DNA of 64,000 nucleotides from CAWVWD01 sp965662365 (GTDB lineage: Bacteria > Bacteroidota > Bacteroidia > Chitinophagales > Saprospiraceae), in contig CBFIHR010000014.1 in NCBI GenBank assembly GCA_965662365.1, positions 1 through 64,000 of the forward strand. Reading direction: 5' to 3'. A program made the position numbers and the translations under genes. A model generated the notes under the pieces. That model ran no database searches. It saw only the letters and a program-made list of their open reading frames with translations, and was not told the DNA's origin. Below, in pieces: positions 49,905-59,147 of the stretch; position 1 is the stretch's first letter; every line of letters begins with the position of its first letter.

Positions 49905-51404
49905 CTAAAAAAGCGTGTTAATTAACGCCAATTCTGCATTCGTTTCATTTTTAATAAGATTAAATTGATTATCGGTTAAAATACCCGATAAACCCTCCAA
50001 TTCTTCTTTTGCTTTACTAACTAATTCTTCAATCGTTCGCTTACCGCCAATATCACCTCTGGATAAAAACCCTAAATCGCTTAAGGATTGTTTGAGTGTA
50101 GCGGTTAATAATTGATTGGTCACTTCGTCAGACATTAAAGTCTCTAAAGTCAGCATTTTATCATGGTCATTATCCATTTGTGCATTGTAAATGGCAACAA
50201 TTTTTCTATAAAAATTTTGCTTAGCAAAAAACGTATCTAAAAATAAATTTACTTGTTTTTTCCATTGTAATAAAGACTTTGAGAACGTTGAATCTGACAA
50301 GGCTAAGAGCCGACCTGTTTGCCAGGCGACAGCGTAAGACATATCAAAAATACCGGTATTTATATCGTAAATCATGGCAGATTCTGCACTGAAATTGGGA
50401 GCATGATTTTGATTTTTAACAATATTGGGAGTCAAAGGGCCACGATAGAAAGCCGTTGTTTTTTCACCTTGACGAGTTTCATATTTCATAGGTAAGTAGC
50501 CGCCTTCAATAGCTGTTTTTACCGTTCGATTATCAATTGTTTTATTTGGAAACAGCCGTAAAGTTTGATGATTTTCAATCAATTGTGTAGTGACATTTTC
50601 AAACTCCTCATTCGGTGCTTCACAGTAAAATTCCCAACTTGCCAAACTGACCAAACGTACTTTTTGACTTTTGTCAATGCGTGGACTACGAGGTTTTAAA
50701 TAATTGGTAAACCCTTCTAAACTTATTAAATGAACGATGTTTCGTTGGTTTTTTTGTGGTAAACGATTGGCAAAAACGGTAGAAAACCAATTATTGTTTT
50801 CGGAAATCGTTTTGTCTGCCGAACTCACTTCTCGAACGTGTGCTAACAAGCTCAATTCCTCAAATCTTGGTACAATATTATTAAAGTAATCGGCATTGAT
50901 TTCAATACACAAACAATTATCCTCATCATTTTCGTGCGAAAAACTAGTTAATTCAGGCGATAAAAAACCAGTTTCAGGATTTTTAACTTGTGCAATCGTT
51001 TTTATTTTCGCCCCAGTCTTACTGACTTTTGCATTGATTCCTAATTCATCAGGCGTAAAGAGTAAAATCGCTAAGTTGGGTGTTTTATTATCGGTTGTTC
51101 GTTCCCATGGCAGTGATTTATGATTCAAAATTACCTGAGGCAACACATTTTCAAAATCGCCTTGTCCATCAATCGGAGGATAAACCGAATGAATGTCTTG
51201 CATATTCAAACGAAAACGATTTCCTGCAACGGTGAATTTATGTGACCGCTTAAAGGTTTTGTCTAAGCCTTCATCTGCAATATGCTGCTCAATATTGATG
51301 GTATAATCTCCAATTGACATTGCAGGTAAGAAATTGTCATAAAATTGAATTTCGCCAGGTTGTAAATCAGAAGTTCGTGAAGATTTGTTGGAGTTGGTCA
51401 GCAT
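49905..51404 (-). CDS. Unrecognised soluble protein, 499 aa
   Basis: No family recognised and no signal peptide or membrane segment. N-terminal part: LQPGEIQFYDNFLPAMSIGDYTI, then FTVAGNRFRLNMQDIHSVYPP, PQVILNHKSLPWER and TPNLAILLFTPDEL, which read like conserved strands of a beta-rich domain. The middle carries HLISLEGFTNYL and VRLVSLASWEFYCE; SYAVAWQTGRLLALSDSTFSKSLLQWKK begins a helical C-terminal region of ~150 residues. In style (large, cytoplasmic, beta plus helical, Trp-rich phrases, same strand) it resembles the 1106-aa and 287-aa proteins 14 kb away, and I suspect it belongs with them. Single gene, with terminators on both sides. Confidence 0.72.
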   Translation of the reverse strand: MLTNSNKSSRTSDLQPGEIQFYDNFLPAMSIGDYTINIEQHIADEGLDKTFKRSHKFTVAGNRFRLNMQDIHSVYPPIDGQGDFENVLPQVILNHKSLPWERTTDNKTPNLAILLFTPDELGINAKVSKTGAKIKTIAQVKNPETGFLSPELTSFSHENDEDNCLCIEINADYFNNIVPRFEELSLLAHVREVSSADKTISENNNWFSTVFANRLPQKNQRNIVHLISLEGFTNYLKPRSPRIDKSQKVRLVSLASWEFYCEAPNEEFENVTTQLIENHQTLRLFPNKTIDNRTVKTAIEGGYLPMKYETRQGEKTTAFYRGPLTPNIVKNQNHAPNFSAESAMIYDINTGIFDMSYAVAWQTGRLLALSDSTFSKSLLQWKKQVNLFLDTFFAKQNFYRKIVAIYNAQMDNDHDKMLTLETLMSDEVTNQLLTATLKQSLSDLGFLSRGDIGGKRTIEELVSKAKEELEGLSGILTDNQFNLIKNETNAELALINTLF

Positions 51405-51492
51405 TTGTTTATAATAATTAGTTTTACCAATTGATTGATAAAACGAAAGTTAAGTGTTTTGAAATTAATTTACAATGGTTTGAATATTTCGA

Positions 51493-51530
51493 ATAAAAAA
51501 AATCTCGAATTCTGAGTAGAATCCGAGATT
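51493..51530 (-). terminator. Terminator of the 490-aa exported protein gene
   Basis: AATCTCGAATTCT (51501-51513) pairs with AGAATCCGAGATT (51518-51530) with one mismatch. On the reverse strand the stem is followed by a run of T (complement of 51493-51500). GTTTGAATATTTCGAA overlaps its end. Confidence 0.85.
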
Positions 51531-51547
51531 TTAATTTGTGAAATGAT

Positions 51548-53020
51548 TTACATTCTAAATCGCCCTAATTTAAAATCGATATTATTACTACATTTTAAAA
51601 CTAAATAACCATCTCTTTGATAAAATTCGTTTGGACAAAAAGTGTAAGTATCGTTATAATTACCAAGCCCCGAATTTAATAAAATATTAAAACCAACTTC
51701 ACCTTGATTATCAATCGTTGCTAAAGTCGGAATGATATAGTTACGTTGTCTGAGCGTACCACGATACAACTCTTGTATCTCATTGTAAAGTATTACGACT
51801 TTATCCGAGTTATTGTCATAGCTCCAAACAACGTCTATTAATCGTCCTCTATCATTGCTCGTTTCCATCAAGTCACGTTCGATAGTTCTTGTCCAAACTA
51901 AGTTATCGCCTTTAATGCGTGTAAAATAGAAGGTCTTACAAGAATAGCTATAAACCCGATTATTCACATCGTTTCCTTGTGATACTGAATTCACATTGTA
52001 ATCCGTGGCTACAAAAAGTAATTCATCATTCGGTAATAATTCTACAGATTTTAATTTCACACCTGTTAAACCTGATTTTGGTGCATTGTTAAAAGGGTAG
52101 GCGACTTCTCGAACGACATCGCCTTTGTTATCAAATTCAAGATAAAAAACACCTTGACCGCCTTGTAACTTTTCAGCTTTTTTATACATTCCTGCATAAA
52201 TCAAATTACCAGCTTCATTTTCTAACATCGTATTAGCAGTCATTAAGAAATCATTGCCATTAGTAAGTTTTAGGTCTTTTTTGATAAGTGTTTTTTTGGC
52301 TTGATTCAATACGAATAAATCATTAACCCAACCAACTTTTTTGATTTTTTGATATTTCTCCATGAACATCGTTCCGTTGTTCGTGATAAAAGGAGTATTA
52401 TACACAAAACGTTTACGAGGATATTCTAAGGTAATGGTTTCATCAAAAGTGGGGTTGAATCCAGCATCGAAAAGCTGTATTTTTAAGACTTCATTTGCTT
52501 TTTTCTGATAAATAGGAATCGTTACAACTGCAAAATGATTACAATTTTCAGAAGCGGCAATCGCAAATTCACCTCTAGCCAATGCTTTTGTTTCTGTGAT
52601 GACGTCTAAAGTTTTCTCTTCACCAATTGGTTTTCCATCAAAATCGTATGCCTGTACAATTAGTGTATTGTGCATTTGTTGGTTGTCAACAGCAAAAAAT
52701 AAGTAAAATTTATCTTTGTGTGTGACGACTTTTTGCAAGTCTTTATTCGTTTGTTTACCCAATACAATATTAACCGTTTTTTGTAATTCTAACTTAATAT
52801 CATAAATTTCTAAAATGACATCTTCATTATCGATTAAATCGTTTTTTTGTACTTTTAAACGAACTAAACCTTGATCGTCTTCATGTAATAAGTAACGTTT
52901 AATTGTAGCTTTTCCAGCAAATTCTTCTTTATCTAACTTAACAGGGATTCCCCAATCGAATTCTTGTGCTTGAAGTTGAACGGTAAATAATATTGAAAAT
53001 AATAATGTGAAATATCTCAT
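51548..53020 (-). CDS. Exported protein of unknown function, 490 aa
   Basis: Signal peptide RYFTLLFSILFTVQLQAQ with cleavage after AQ. The mature part is all-beta, with regularly spaced strand pairs that read like a propeller-type repeat (for example DDQGLVRLKVQKND, KFYLFFAVDNQQ, NHFAVVTIPIYQ, GNLIYAGMYKK, DELLFVATDYN, DKVVILYNEIQ). No catalytic motif is recognised. No lipobox and no T9SS domain, so it is periplasmic or carried by a partner. It ends in its own terminator and is separated by 174 bp (no feature seen) from the 196-aa gene upstream. Confidence 0.75.
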   Translation of the reverse strand: MRYFTLLFSILFTVQLQAQEFDWGIPVKLDKEEFAGKATIKRYLLHEDDQGLVRLKVQKNDLIDNEDVILEIYDIKLELQKTVNIVLGKQTNKDLQKVVTHKDKFYLFFAVDNQQMHNTLIVQAYDFDGKPIGEEKTLDVITETKALARGEFAIAASENCNHFAVVTIPIYQKKANEVLKIQLFDAGFNPTFDETITLEYPRKRFVYNTPFITNNGTMFMEKYQKIKKVGWVNDLFVLNQAKKTLIKKDLKLTNGNDFLMTANTMLENEAGNLIYAGMYKKAEKLQGGQGVFYLEFDNKGDVVREVAYPFNNAPKSGLTGVKLKSVELLPNDELLFVATDYNVNSVSQGNDVNNRVYSYSCKTFYFTRIKGDNLVWTRTIERDLMETSNDRGRLIDVVWSYDNNSDKVVILYNEIQELYRGTLRQRNYIIPTLATIDNQGEVGFNILLNSGLGNYNDTYTFCPNEFYQRDGYLVLKCSNNIDFKLGRFRM

Positions 53021-53194
53021 TTTTAGTGTTGTTTGACTTCATCTCTAAACCCTCTCCCAAAAGAGAAGGGAACAAAACGAATTTTACCTAAGAAGTATTA
53101 CGAATTAAAAAAAGGTATTATTTCATTGAAGTAATCTTCAGTTGTCCCTTATCGCCTTCAGGAGAGAAGTCAGAAAGATGATGATTAAGTTATT

Positions 53195-53785
53195 TTATCC
53201 GTTATTCTCTTCGTACCATTCATTGTACTCTTCGATGATCTCCATCATGCTCAATAAACGATAGCCTTTTTCTTTATTTTCAACTTTTTTAGCCAATTCC
53301 TCGTAATCGCTGATATACTCACTCATTTGCTTTGCGAATCGTACAAAACGAGCAACACCGATGGCATCTTCGTCTCCTTTTTTCAATCCCATTACATATT
53401 CATAAGTGCCAGGATTTTCACTACTCGGTTCTGCTATTGCCAAGACCATAATATGCCCCTTTGACTCTATTTTAGCGAAAACACGCTGCTTTAAGACCGA
53501 GCGAAACATCACACTGATATATTCTTCGCTACCAACTTTGTAGCCAGCAATATCTTTGACTTTATACTTTTTTCGAGTTTTACGATTGTTTTTATCGGCG
53601 TAAAACTCACAAATACCGCTATTTTGCTGTAACGAACCATAACGAATAAAACCTTCTACTCTTGAACCATCATTTTTAATAATATAGCCTTCATAGATTT
53701 GACCAACTCGATAGTCTTGTGCTGACAAATTTGCTGATGTCAGCAATACCAATGCAGTGATAACTGCGGAAAATAAGAATTTCAT
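53195..53785 (-). CDS. Exported protein of unknown function, 196 aa
   Basis: Signal peptide KFLFSAVITALVLLTSANLSAQ. The mature N-terminal half (YEGYIIKNDGSRVEGFIRYGSLQQNSGICEFY, then KYKVKDIAGYKVGSEEYIS) is a small beta domain of the kind common in Bacteroidota exported proteins, where a GYIIKNDG..EGFI phrase recurs. The C-terminal half is helical and acidic. I cannot name a function. A TATCTTTA element (reverse strand, complement of 53817-53824) lies just upstream. Confidence 0.75.
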   Translation of the reverse strand: MKFLFSAVITALVLLTSANLSAQDYRVGQIYEGYIIKNDGSRVEGFIRYGSLQQNSGICEFYADKNNRKTRKKYKVKDIAGYKVGSEEYISVMFRSVLKQRVFAKIESKGHIMVLAIAEPSSENPGTYEYVMGLKKGDEDAIGVARFVRFAKQMSEYISDYEELAKKVENKEKGYRLLSMMEIIEEYNEWYEENNG

Positions 53786-53816
53786 ATATTTTGGATTTTA
53801 ATAAAAAAATAGGCTG

Positions 53817-53824
53817 TAAAGATA
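53817..53824 (-). promoter_or_regulatory. Predicted -7 element (TATCTTTA variant)
   Basis: On the reverse strand TATCTTTA differs from TAnnTTTG only at the last base. The same variant precedes the reverse genes at 58806 (complement of 58826-58833) and 61640 (complement of 61734-61741). Confidence 0.4.
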
Positions 53825-53941
53825 AATATTTTGCGTTACGAAACGATTAGTTTTATAATTAACACATTTTCTTAACATAGTGAGAAAGTAGGAGAAATAT
53901 GCGTAGAAGTATTTTAGAAAGTATCAACAAGTGACCAATTT

Positions 53942-54007
53942 ATTACAAATATGCTGTTAGCAAATAGATTACAAATATGGTGATATGAAAGGAATTTTGT
54001 ATTTTTG
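53942..54007 (+). promoter_or_regulatory. gyrA promoter with a 12-bp direct repeat
   Basis: ATTACAAATATG occurs at 53942-53953 and 53968-53979 (26-bp spacing). Downstream is TATTTTTG (54000-54007), a perfect -7 element. The second repeat covers the -33 region. The rest of the 320-bp gap shows no gene. Confidence 0.55.
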
Positions 54008-54106
54008 CCAGTCGTATAAATTCTAAGAAATTTATCGGTAAAACACTTCCATCCAATACATTTTTGGATAGTTAAATAGTTAATAACTAATATTCAATAC
54101 TAAAAT

Positions 54107-56656
54107 ATGAATGTAGGAGAAAGAATTATTCCTATTGATATTACCAAAGAAATGAAATCGGCTTACATTGATTATTCAATGTCAGTTATTGTTTCAAGAG
54201 CCTTACCTGATGTTAGAGATGGTTTAAAACCCGTTCACCGTAGAGTTTTATTTGGAATGTCCGGTTTAGGATTAGTATATAATAAAGCTCACAAGAAATC
54301 TGCGAGAATTGTCGGTGAAGTGCTGGGGAAATATCACCCGCACGGTGATTCGTCGGTTTATGATACGATGGTTCGTATGGCGCAGCACTGGTCGTTGCGT
54401 TATCCGTTAGTTGACGGACAAGGAAACTTTGGATCAATGGACGGCGATAGTCCTGCTGCCATGCGTTATACTGAAGCAAGGTTACAACGAATCAGCGATG
54501 ATATTTTAGGTGACTTGGACAAAGATACTGTTGATTTTAAATTAAACTTTGACGATACCTTAAAAGAACCGACCGTATTACCAACACGTATTCCGAACCT
54601 TTTAGTAAATGGTGCTTCGGGTATTGCTGTTGGTATGGCAACGAATATGCTTCCGCATAATTTGACGGAAGTCATCAATGGAATTAACGCTTATATCGAT
54701 GATAATGAAATTACGACTGAAGGCTTGATGGAACACATCAAAGCACCTGACTTTCCTACTGGTGGCATTATATATGGTGTAGAAGGTGTCAAAGAAGCTT
54801 TTGAAACTGGTCGTGGTAGAGTAGTCGTACGTGGTCGTGCAGAAATAGAAAACTCTCCGTCAGGACGAGAAACAATTGTCGTTAGCGAAATTCCGTATCA
54901 AGTCAATAAGGCTTCTTTGATTATGAAGATTGCGGATTTGGTAAACGATAAGAAAATCGAAGGTATTTCTGATATTCGTGACGAGTCGGATAGAAATGGT
55001 TTACGTATCGTAGTCGATGTAAAGCGGGACGCTGTGGCAAATGTTGTATTGAGTAAGTTGTACAAATACACGCCATTGCAAACTTCTTATGGTGTCAATA
55101 ATATTGCTTTGGTGAATGGTCGCCCAAGATTGTTGAGCTTAAAGCAACAAATCAGTGAGTTTGTTAAGTTTCGTATCGAAGTGGTTCAACGCAGAACTCG
55201 CTACGAATTGGCGAAAGCCGAAGCTAGAGCGCATATCTTAGAAGGTATTTTAATCGCTTTAGATTATTTGGATCAAGTGATTGAGTTAATCCGTAGCTGT
55301 AAAGATGGCGATGAAGCGAAAAAACGCTTGATGGCTGGTGACTTTGCAAAAGATGAATCAGTAACGCTGTCAGAGTTGCAAGCAAAAGCAATTTTAGATA
55401 TGCGTTTGCAGCGCTTGACAGGTTTAGAACGGGACAAAATCAAAGCAGAATATAATCAGTTGAAAGAATTTATTGATTATTTAAATTCGATTTTAGATAG
55501 TTCTGAATTACAATTCGAGATTGTAAAAGAGGAATTACAAGAAGTTAAAGAACGTTTTGGTGATGAGCGTCGTACCGATATTACTTTTGCAGAAGGCGAA
55601 ATCCGTATCGAAGATATGATTGCAAATGACGAAGTCGTTGTCACAATCTCTCATTTGGGCTATATCAAACGCACAAAATCTGACGAATATCGTACTCAAA
55701 ATCGTGGGGGAAGAGGTGCAAAAGGTAGTAAAACTCGAAATGAAGATTTCGTAGAGCATATTTTTGTTGCGAATGTTCACAACTATTTGTTGTTGTTTTC
55801 GGAACAAGGTCGATGTCACTGGTTGAGAGTTTATGAAATTCCGGAAGCAGGAAAAGCGTCAAGTGGACGAGTGATTCAGAATATTATTGAATTACCCAAA
55901 GACGATAAAATAAAAGCATACATTGTTGTCAAAGATTTGAATGATGAAGAGTTCTTAGACAATAATTATGTTATGTTTTGTACTCGAAAAGGGCAAGTGA
56001 AAAAAACGGAAATGAGAGCTTTCTCCCGTCCTCGTTCAAATGGCATCAATGCGATTACTATTAAAGAAGATGATCAGTTAATTGAAGCAAAATTAACAAA
56101 TGGCAAAAGCCATGTAGTTATCGCTTCTCACCTTGGTCGTGCGGTTCACTTTATGGAGGAAGATGTCCGACCAATGGGGCGAACAGCTTCAGGTGTTCGT
56201 GGGATAAATATCGGAAAATCAGGTAATTATGTCGTTGGAATGATTGTTATCGATCCGGAAATTGAACAAAAAAATATTTTAGTTATTTCTGAGAAAGGAA
56301 ATGGTAAGCAATCTTTATTGGAGGAGTACCGTCTGACAAGTCGTGGAGGAAAAGGGGTCAAAACAATGCAAGTAACGAAAAAGACAGGCAATTTAGTTGC
56401 AATGAAAGCCGTTACGGAAAACAACGATTTGATGATTATTAATAAATCAGGTATTGTTATTCGTTTAGAGGCTGCGGCTCTGCCAGTTTTAGGTCGTTCG
56501 ACGCAAGGCGTTCGAGCTATCCGAATAGATGACACGGATGAAATTGCAGATGTAGCAGTTGTCCCTCAAGATGATGAAGAGGATGTTATCGAAAATGTTA
56601 ACGAAATTTTAAATGATTCTTCGGAAAACGAAGAAGATGTTACAAACGAGGAATAA
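54107..56656 (+). CDS. gyrA: DNA gyrase subunit A, 849 aa
   Basis: Breakage-reunion subunit of DNA gyrase. It starts MNVGERIIPIDITKEMKSAYIDYSMSVIVSRALPD. Active-site Y121 is in RYTEARL. The quinolone pocket HPHGDSSVYDTMVRMAQ has Ser at the position equivalent to E. coli Ser83 (S82 here) and Asp at the Asp87 equivalent (D86), the unmutated pattern. The C-terminal pinwheel carries the GyrA box as QNRGGRG, which marks gyrase rather than topoisomerase IV. The C-terminal tail is acidic (DDEEDVIENVNEILNDSSENEEDV). Followed by a TPR gene after 150 bp with no terminator between. Confidence 0.97.
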   Translation: MNVGERIIPIDITKEMKSAYIDYSMSVIVSRALPDVRDGLKPVHRRVLFGMSGLGLVYNKAHKKSARIVGEVLGKYHPHGDSSVYDTMVRMAQHWSLRYPLVDGQGNFGSMDGDSPAAMRYTEARLQRISDDILGDLDKDTVDFKLNFDDTLKEPTVLPTRIPNLLVNGASGIAVGMATNMLPHNLTEVINGINAYIDDNEITTEGLMEHIKAPDFPTGGIIYGVEGVKEAFETGRGRVVVRGRAEIENSPSGRETIVVSEIPYQVNKASLIMKIADLVNDKKIEGISDIRDESDRNGLRIVVDVKRDAVANVVLSKLYKYTPLQTSYGVNNIALVNGRPRLLSLKQQISEFVKFRIEVVQRRTRYELAKAEARAHILEGILIALDYLDQVIELIRSCKDGDEAKKRLMAGDFAKDESVTLSELQAKAILDMRLQRLTGLERDKIKAEYNQLKEFIDYLNSILDSSELQFEIVKEELQEVKERFGDERRTDITFAEGEIRIEDMIANDEVVVTISHLGYIKRTKSDEYRTQNRGGRGAKGSKTRNEDFVEHIFVANVHNYLLLFSEQGRCHWLRVYEIPEAGKASSGRVIQNIIELPKDDKIKAYIVVKDLNDEEFLDNNYVMFCTRKGQVKKTEMRAFSRPRSNGINAITIKEDDQLIEAKLTNGKSHVVIASHLGRAVHFMEEDVRPMGRTASGVRGINIGKSGNYVVGMIVIDPEIEQKNILVISEKGNGKQSLLEEYRLTSRGGKGVKTMQVTKKTGNLVAMKAVTENNDLMIINKSGIVIRLEAAALPVLGRSTQGVRAIRIDDTDEIADVAVVPQDDEEDVIENVNEILNDSSENEEDVTNEE

Positions 56657-56806
56657 ATCGTCAGTAGAGTAGTGGTATCAATATCACAACCTATATATGT
56701 TTTATTTCTACAATATGGAATAGATTAATAGTCAAATTTTTATCGTTCAAAAAACTCTTAAAAAAGGTAAGAGGACAGAAACTATAACTATCAATAAATT
56801 ACAATT

Positions 56807-58159
56807 ATGAACATTAAAAAAATTGCATTCAGCTTAGTAATTGCTTTATTCACTGTTACCATAACAGCTTTTGCACAAGATGATCCTAACAAGGCCTATA
56901 AAAGTGCAAATACTTCTTTAGTTAAATACAATCAATCCCAAGAGGTTGAGATGTTAGAAGAATCTAAAGCACAGATCGATTTTGCTATTGAAAACATAGA
57001 AGGCATCGTAGAGAAAAAAGTAGTAAGAGTGTATAATAAAAAGGGTGAAGTTTATTTAGCGTTGGCTAAAGATCAAACAACAAAAGTAAAGTATGAAGAT
57101 GCTTTAGATGTAGCTTACGAAGCATACAAAACTGCTATAACGAGTGAGTCTGCTAAGAAATTTGAGAAAGAGAGTGCTGCAAAAGGACTTCAACAAGTAG
57201 CATCTGAATATTTTAACAGAGGCTTACAGTATTATGATATGAAAGACTTAAAAGGTGCATATCAAGGCTTCAATAAAGTATTAGATATTCATGATTTAGT
57301 TGCACCCGTTGATCCTTCAGTTGATCCTTTAGGCGGTGTAAATATCGACCCTGAAACAGGTGCTCAAATCGAGAAATATCCAGAACACTTGCGTAATACA
57401 GCAATGTTAGCAGCAGCGGCAGGTGAAAACGAAGCCGCTATTAAGTTATATGAAAAGATCTTAGCAAGCGGTGATAAAACGGCTAATGTTTACAATGGTT
57501 TATATACTGCTTATATTGGCTCTGATGAGGATAAAGCATTCAAATACTTACAAGAGGGTAGAAGTGCTTTTCCTGAAAATACAGAATTATTGTATAGCGA
57601 AATTAATTACTTCTTAAAGAAAGGAGAAACTAAAAAGTTACAAGAAAACTTAGCGGCAGCAATCGCTAAAGATCCAGATAACAAAACATTATATTCTGTT
57701 TTTGGGAATACTTATGACAACTTGATGAAAGATGCTAAAACTGACGAAGAAAGAGAAGGACATAAAGCAGAAGCAATCAAGTATTATGAGATAGCTTTAG
57801 AAAAAGATCCTGAGTACGGTGATGTTGTTTATTCTTTAGGTGCTTTATATTATAACGAAGCAGTCCGTTACGCAAAAATTCGTGCAGAGTTACCTTATAG
57901 TGCTAAAAAAGAATATGAAGCTGCAACTAAAGATTTTCAAAAATATGTTACGTTAGCACATCCGTATTTTGTAAAGTCTGAGCAAATTGATTCTTCGGAT
58001 CGTTCTACAATCATCGCATTAAAAGAATTGTATGCTCAAGCAAATCGTCTTGATATTTCTGGTGAATTTAAAAAGCGTTTAGCTACTCTTGAAGAAGGAG
58101 GAACAATAGAAGCTGCTTACGGAGAACATCCAGCAACAGCAGATTTATTTAAGAAATAA
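56807..58159 (+). CDS. Exported TPR-repeat protein, 450 aa
   Basis: Signal peptide KIAFSLVIALFTVTITAFAQ, then almost wholly helical sequence with tetratricopeptide-type units (for example ASEYFNRGLQYYDMKDLKGAYQGFNKVLD, AAAAGENEAAIKLYEKILA, AIKYYEIALEKDPEYGDVVYSLGALYYNEA). Periplasmic scaffold; partner unknown. It lies directly downstream of gyrA on the same strand, with two strong terminators after it. The tail of ~60 residues beyond the last repeat is less regular. Confidence 0.85.
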   Translation: MNIKKIAFSLVIALFTVTITAFAQDDPNKAYKSANTSLVKYNQSQEVEMLEESKAQIDFAIENIEGIVEKKVVRVYNKKGEVYLALAKDQTTKVKYEDALDVAYEAYKTAITSESAKKFEKESAAKGLQQVASEYFNRGLQYYDMKDLKGAYQGFNKVLDIHDLVAPVDPSVDPLGGVNIDPETGAQIEKYPEHLRNTAMLAAAAGENEAAIKLYEKILASGDKTANVYNGLYTAYIGSDEDKAFKYLQEGRSAFPENTELLYSEINYFLKKGETKKLQENLAAAIAKDPDNKTLYSVFGNTYDNLMKDAKTDEEREGHKAEAIKYYEIALEKDPEYGDVVYSLGALYYNEAVRYAKIRAELPYSAKKEYEAATKDFQKYVTLAHPYFVKSEQIDSSDRSTIIALKELYAQANRLDISGEFKKRLATLEEGGTIEAAYGEHPATADLFKK

Positions 58160-58170
58160 CAAATATATTA

Positions 58171-58202
58171 AAAAGGGGAATGATGAAAATTGTTCCCCTT
58201 TT
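58171..58202 (+). terminator. Terminator after the TPR gene
   Basis: AAAAGGGGAA (58171-58180) pairs with TTCCCCTTTT (58193-58202); the right arm supplies the U-run. Confidence 0.88.
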
Positions 58203-58257
58203 CTAAAAACCCTCTACTTAACATAATGTAAATTATAGGCAATTAATATACTTTAAT

Positions 58258-58299
58258 AAAAAAGGCAGATGATCGGTTATTTGATCATCTGCCTTTTTT
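58258..58299. terminator. Bidirectional terminator between TPR and lipocalin-like genes
   Basis: Perfect 11-bp stem GGCAGATGATC (58264-58274) / GATCATCTGCC (58283-58293) flanked by six A and six T, functional in both directions. Confidence 0.92.
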
Positions 58300-58329
58300 A
58301 TTAATTTTCTACTAATGACGTTTTAAGAT

Positions 58330-58806
58330 TTATCTTTTGAAGATTAATTCTTTCTTCATTATTTCTACCACCATTAAGTTGTCAGAAAGTTCTTTGATTT
58401 TCATCAGACCCGCTAAGGAATTTCCTCCAAGTCCTCCGATACGTGAAGTACTTACAAATAGTTGACCATCGTGTACAGTCCATTTTGCATCAAAACTGTA
58501 AAACTCACAATCATCGGGCGCTACTGCATTTAGCTTTTGTGTCTCTGTACCATCACCGAGAGGATCTGTTTCTTCAGTCGTAAAATTCCAAATCGTTTTT
58601 TGATCACAGTCAGTAAGTTCTATTGCTTCGCCATCACTACTAAATGATGATAAAGTCCATTCTCCTGCGACCTGATCTTTTTGACTATTTGATGAAACCT
58701 CAACCTTTTGAGTATCCTCTGTAGTATCCTCTGTTTCATCATTATTTGTACAAGAAGTAAATGACACGGTTAAAAATAAAAATAATCCAATCTGTAGTTG
58801 TCTCAT
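58330..58806 (-). CDS. Lipocalin-like lipoprotein, 158 aa
   Basis: Lipoprotein signal peptide with FTSC (C19). A ~30-residue Asp/Glu/Thr-rich linker (NNDETEDTTEDTQ) follows. The ~110-residue domain beginning VAGEWTLSSFSSDGEAIEL has the GxW start of the lipocalin-like/DUF4923-type lipoproteins of Bacteroidota. It continues with alternating strands to the end (MVVEIMKKELIFKR). Two Cys (TDCDQKT and DDCEFYS) may form a disulfide. Ligand unknown. TATCTTTA lies just upstream on the reverse strand. Confidence 0.75.
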   Translation of the reverse strand: MRQLQIGLFLFLTVSFTSCTNNDETEDTTEDTQKVEVSSNSQKDQVAGEWTLSSFSSDGEAIELTDCDQKTIWNFTTEETDPLGDGTETQKLNAVAPDDCEFYSFDAKWTVHDGQLFVSTSRIGGLGGNSLAGLMKIKELSDNLMVVEIMKKELIFKR

Positions 58807-58902
58807 AAATTAATAAATTTTTATTTAAAGATATTATCCATTATAAATATATCAAACCTCAAAATTTTCCCCAAATATCTAATAATTTAAATAAACAATC
58901 AA

Positions 58903-58910
58903 TATCTTTG
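58903..58910 (+). promoter_or_regulatory. Predicted -7 element of prfA
   Basis: TATCTTTG, exact match to TAnnTTTG, 238 bp before the prfA start. This implies an unusually long leader that contains a small GCTTC/GAAGC hairpin near 59008 and the 10-bp inverted repeat at 59091. Confidence 0.5.
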
Positions 58911-59090
58911 CAGCAATTTTGAATTATACTGGAACTTTCCAAAAATATAATTGATTTATACGATATGTTTATCATAGCAAAATATTAGCTGCTTTACCTT
59001 CCTTCTGCTTCAAAAAAGAAGCACTTCTACCCTTTTGTCAAGTGTTTTCCTTTATTAAAAAATTAAAAAAACTAAGAATATATTTTTATC

Positions 59091-59115
59091 TAAGTATTTG
59101 GTAATCAAATACTTA
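59091..59115 (+). other. 10-bp inverted repeat in the prfA leader
   Basis: TAAGTATTTG (59091-59100), loop GTAAT, CAAATACTTA (59106-59115), perfect, ending 32 bases before the prfA start codon. There is no U-run after it, so it is not a normal terminator. Confidence 0.7.
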
Positions 59116-59147
59116 TGAATAAAAATTTATTAAAATAGATATTTATT

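Noticed and set aside
54107..56656. Topoisomerase IV subunit A (parC) instead of gyrA
   Set aside because: A GyrA-box sequence QNRGGRG is present in the C-terminal domain and the length fits gyrase.
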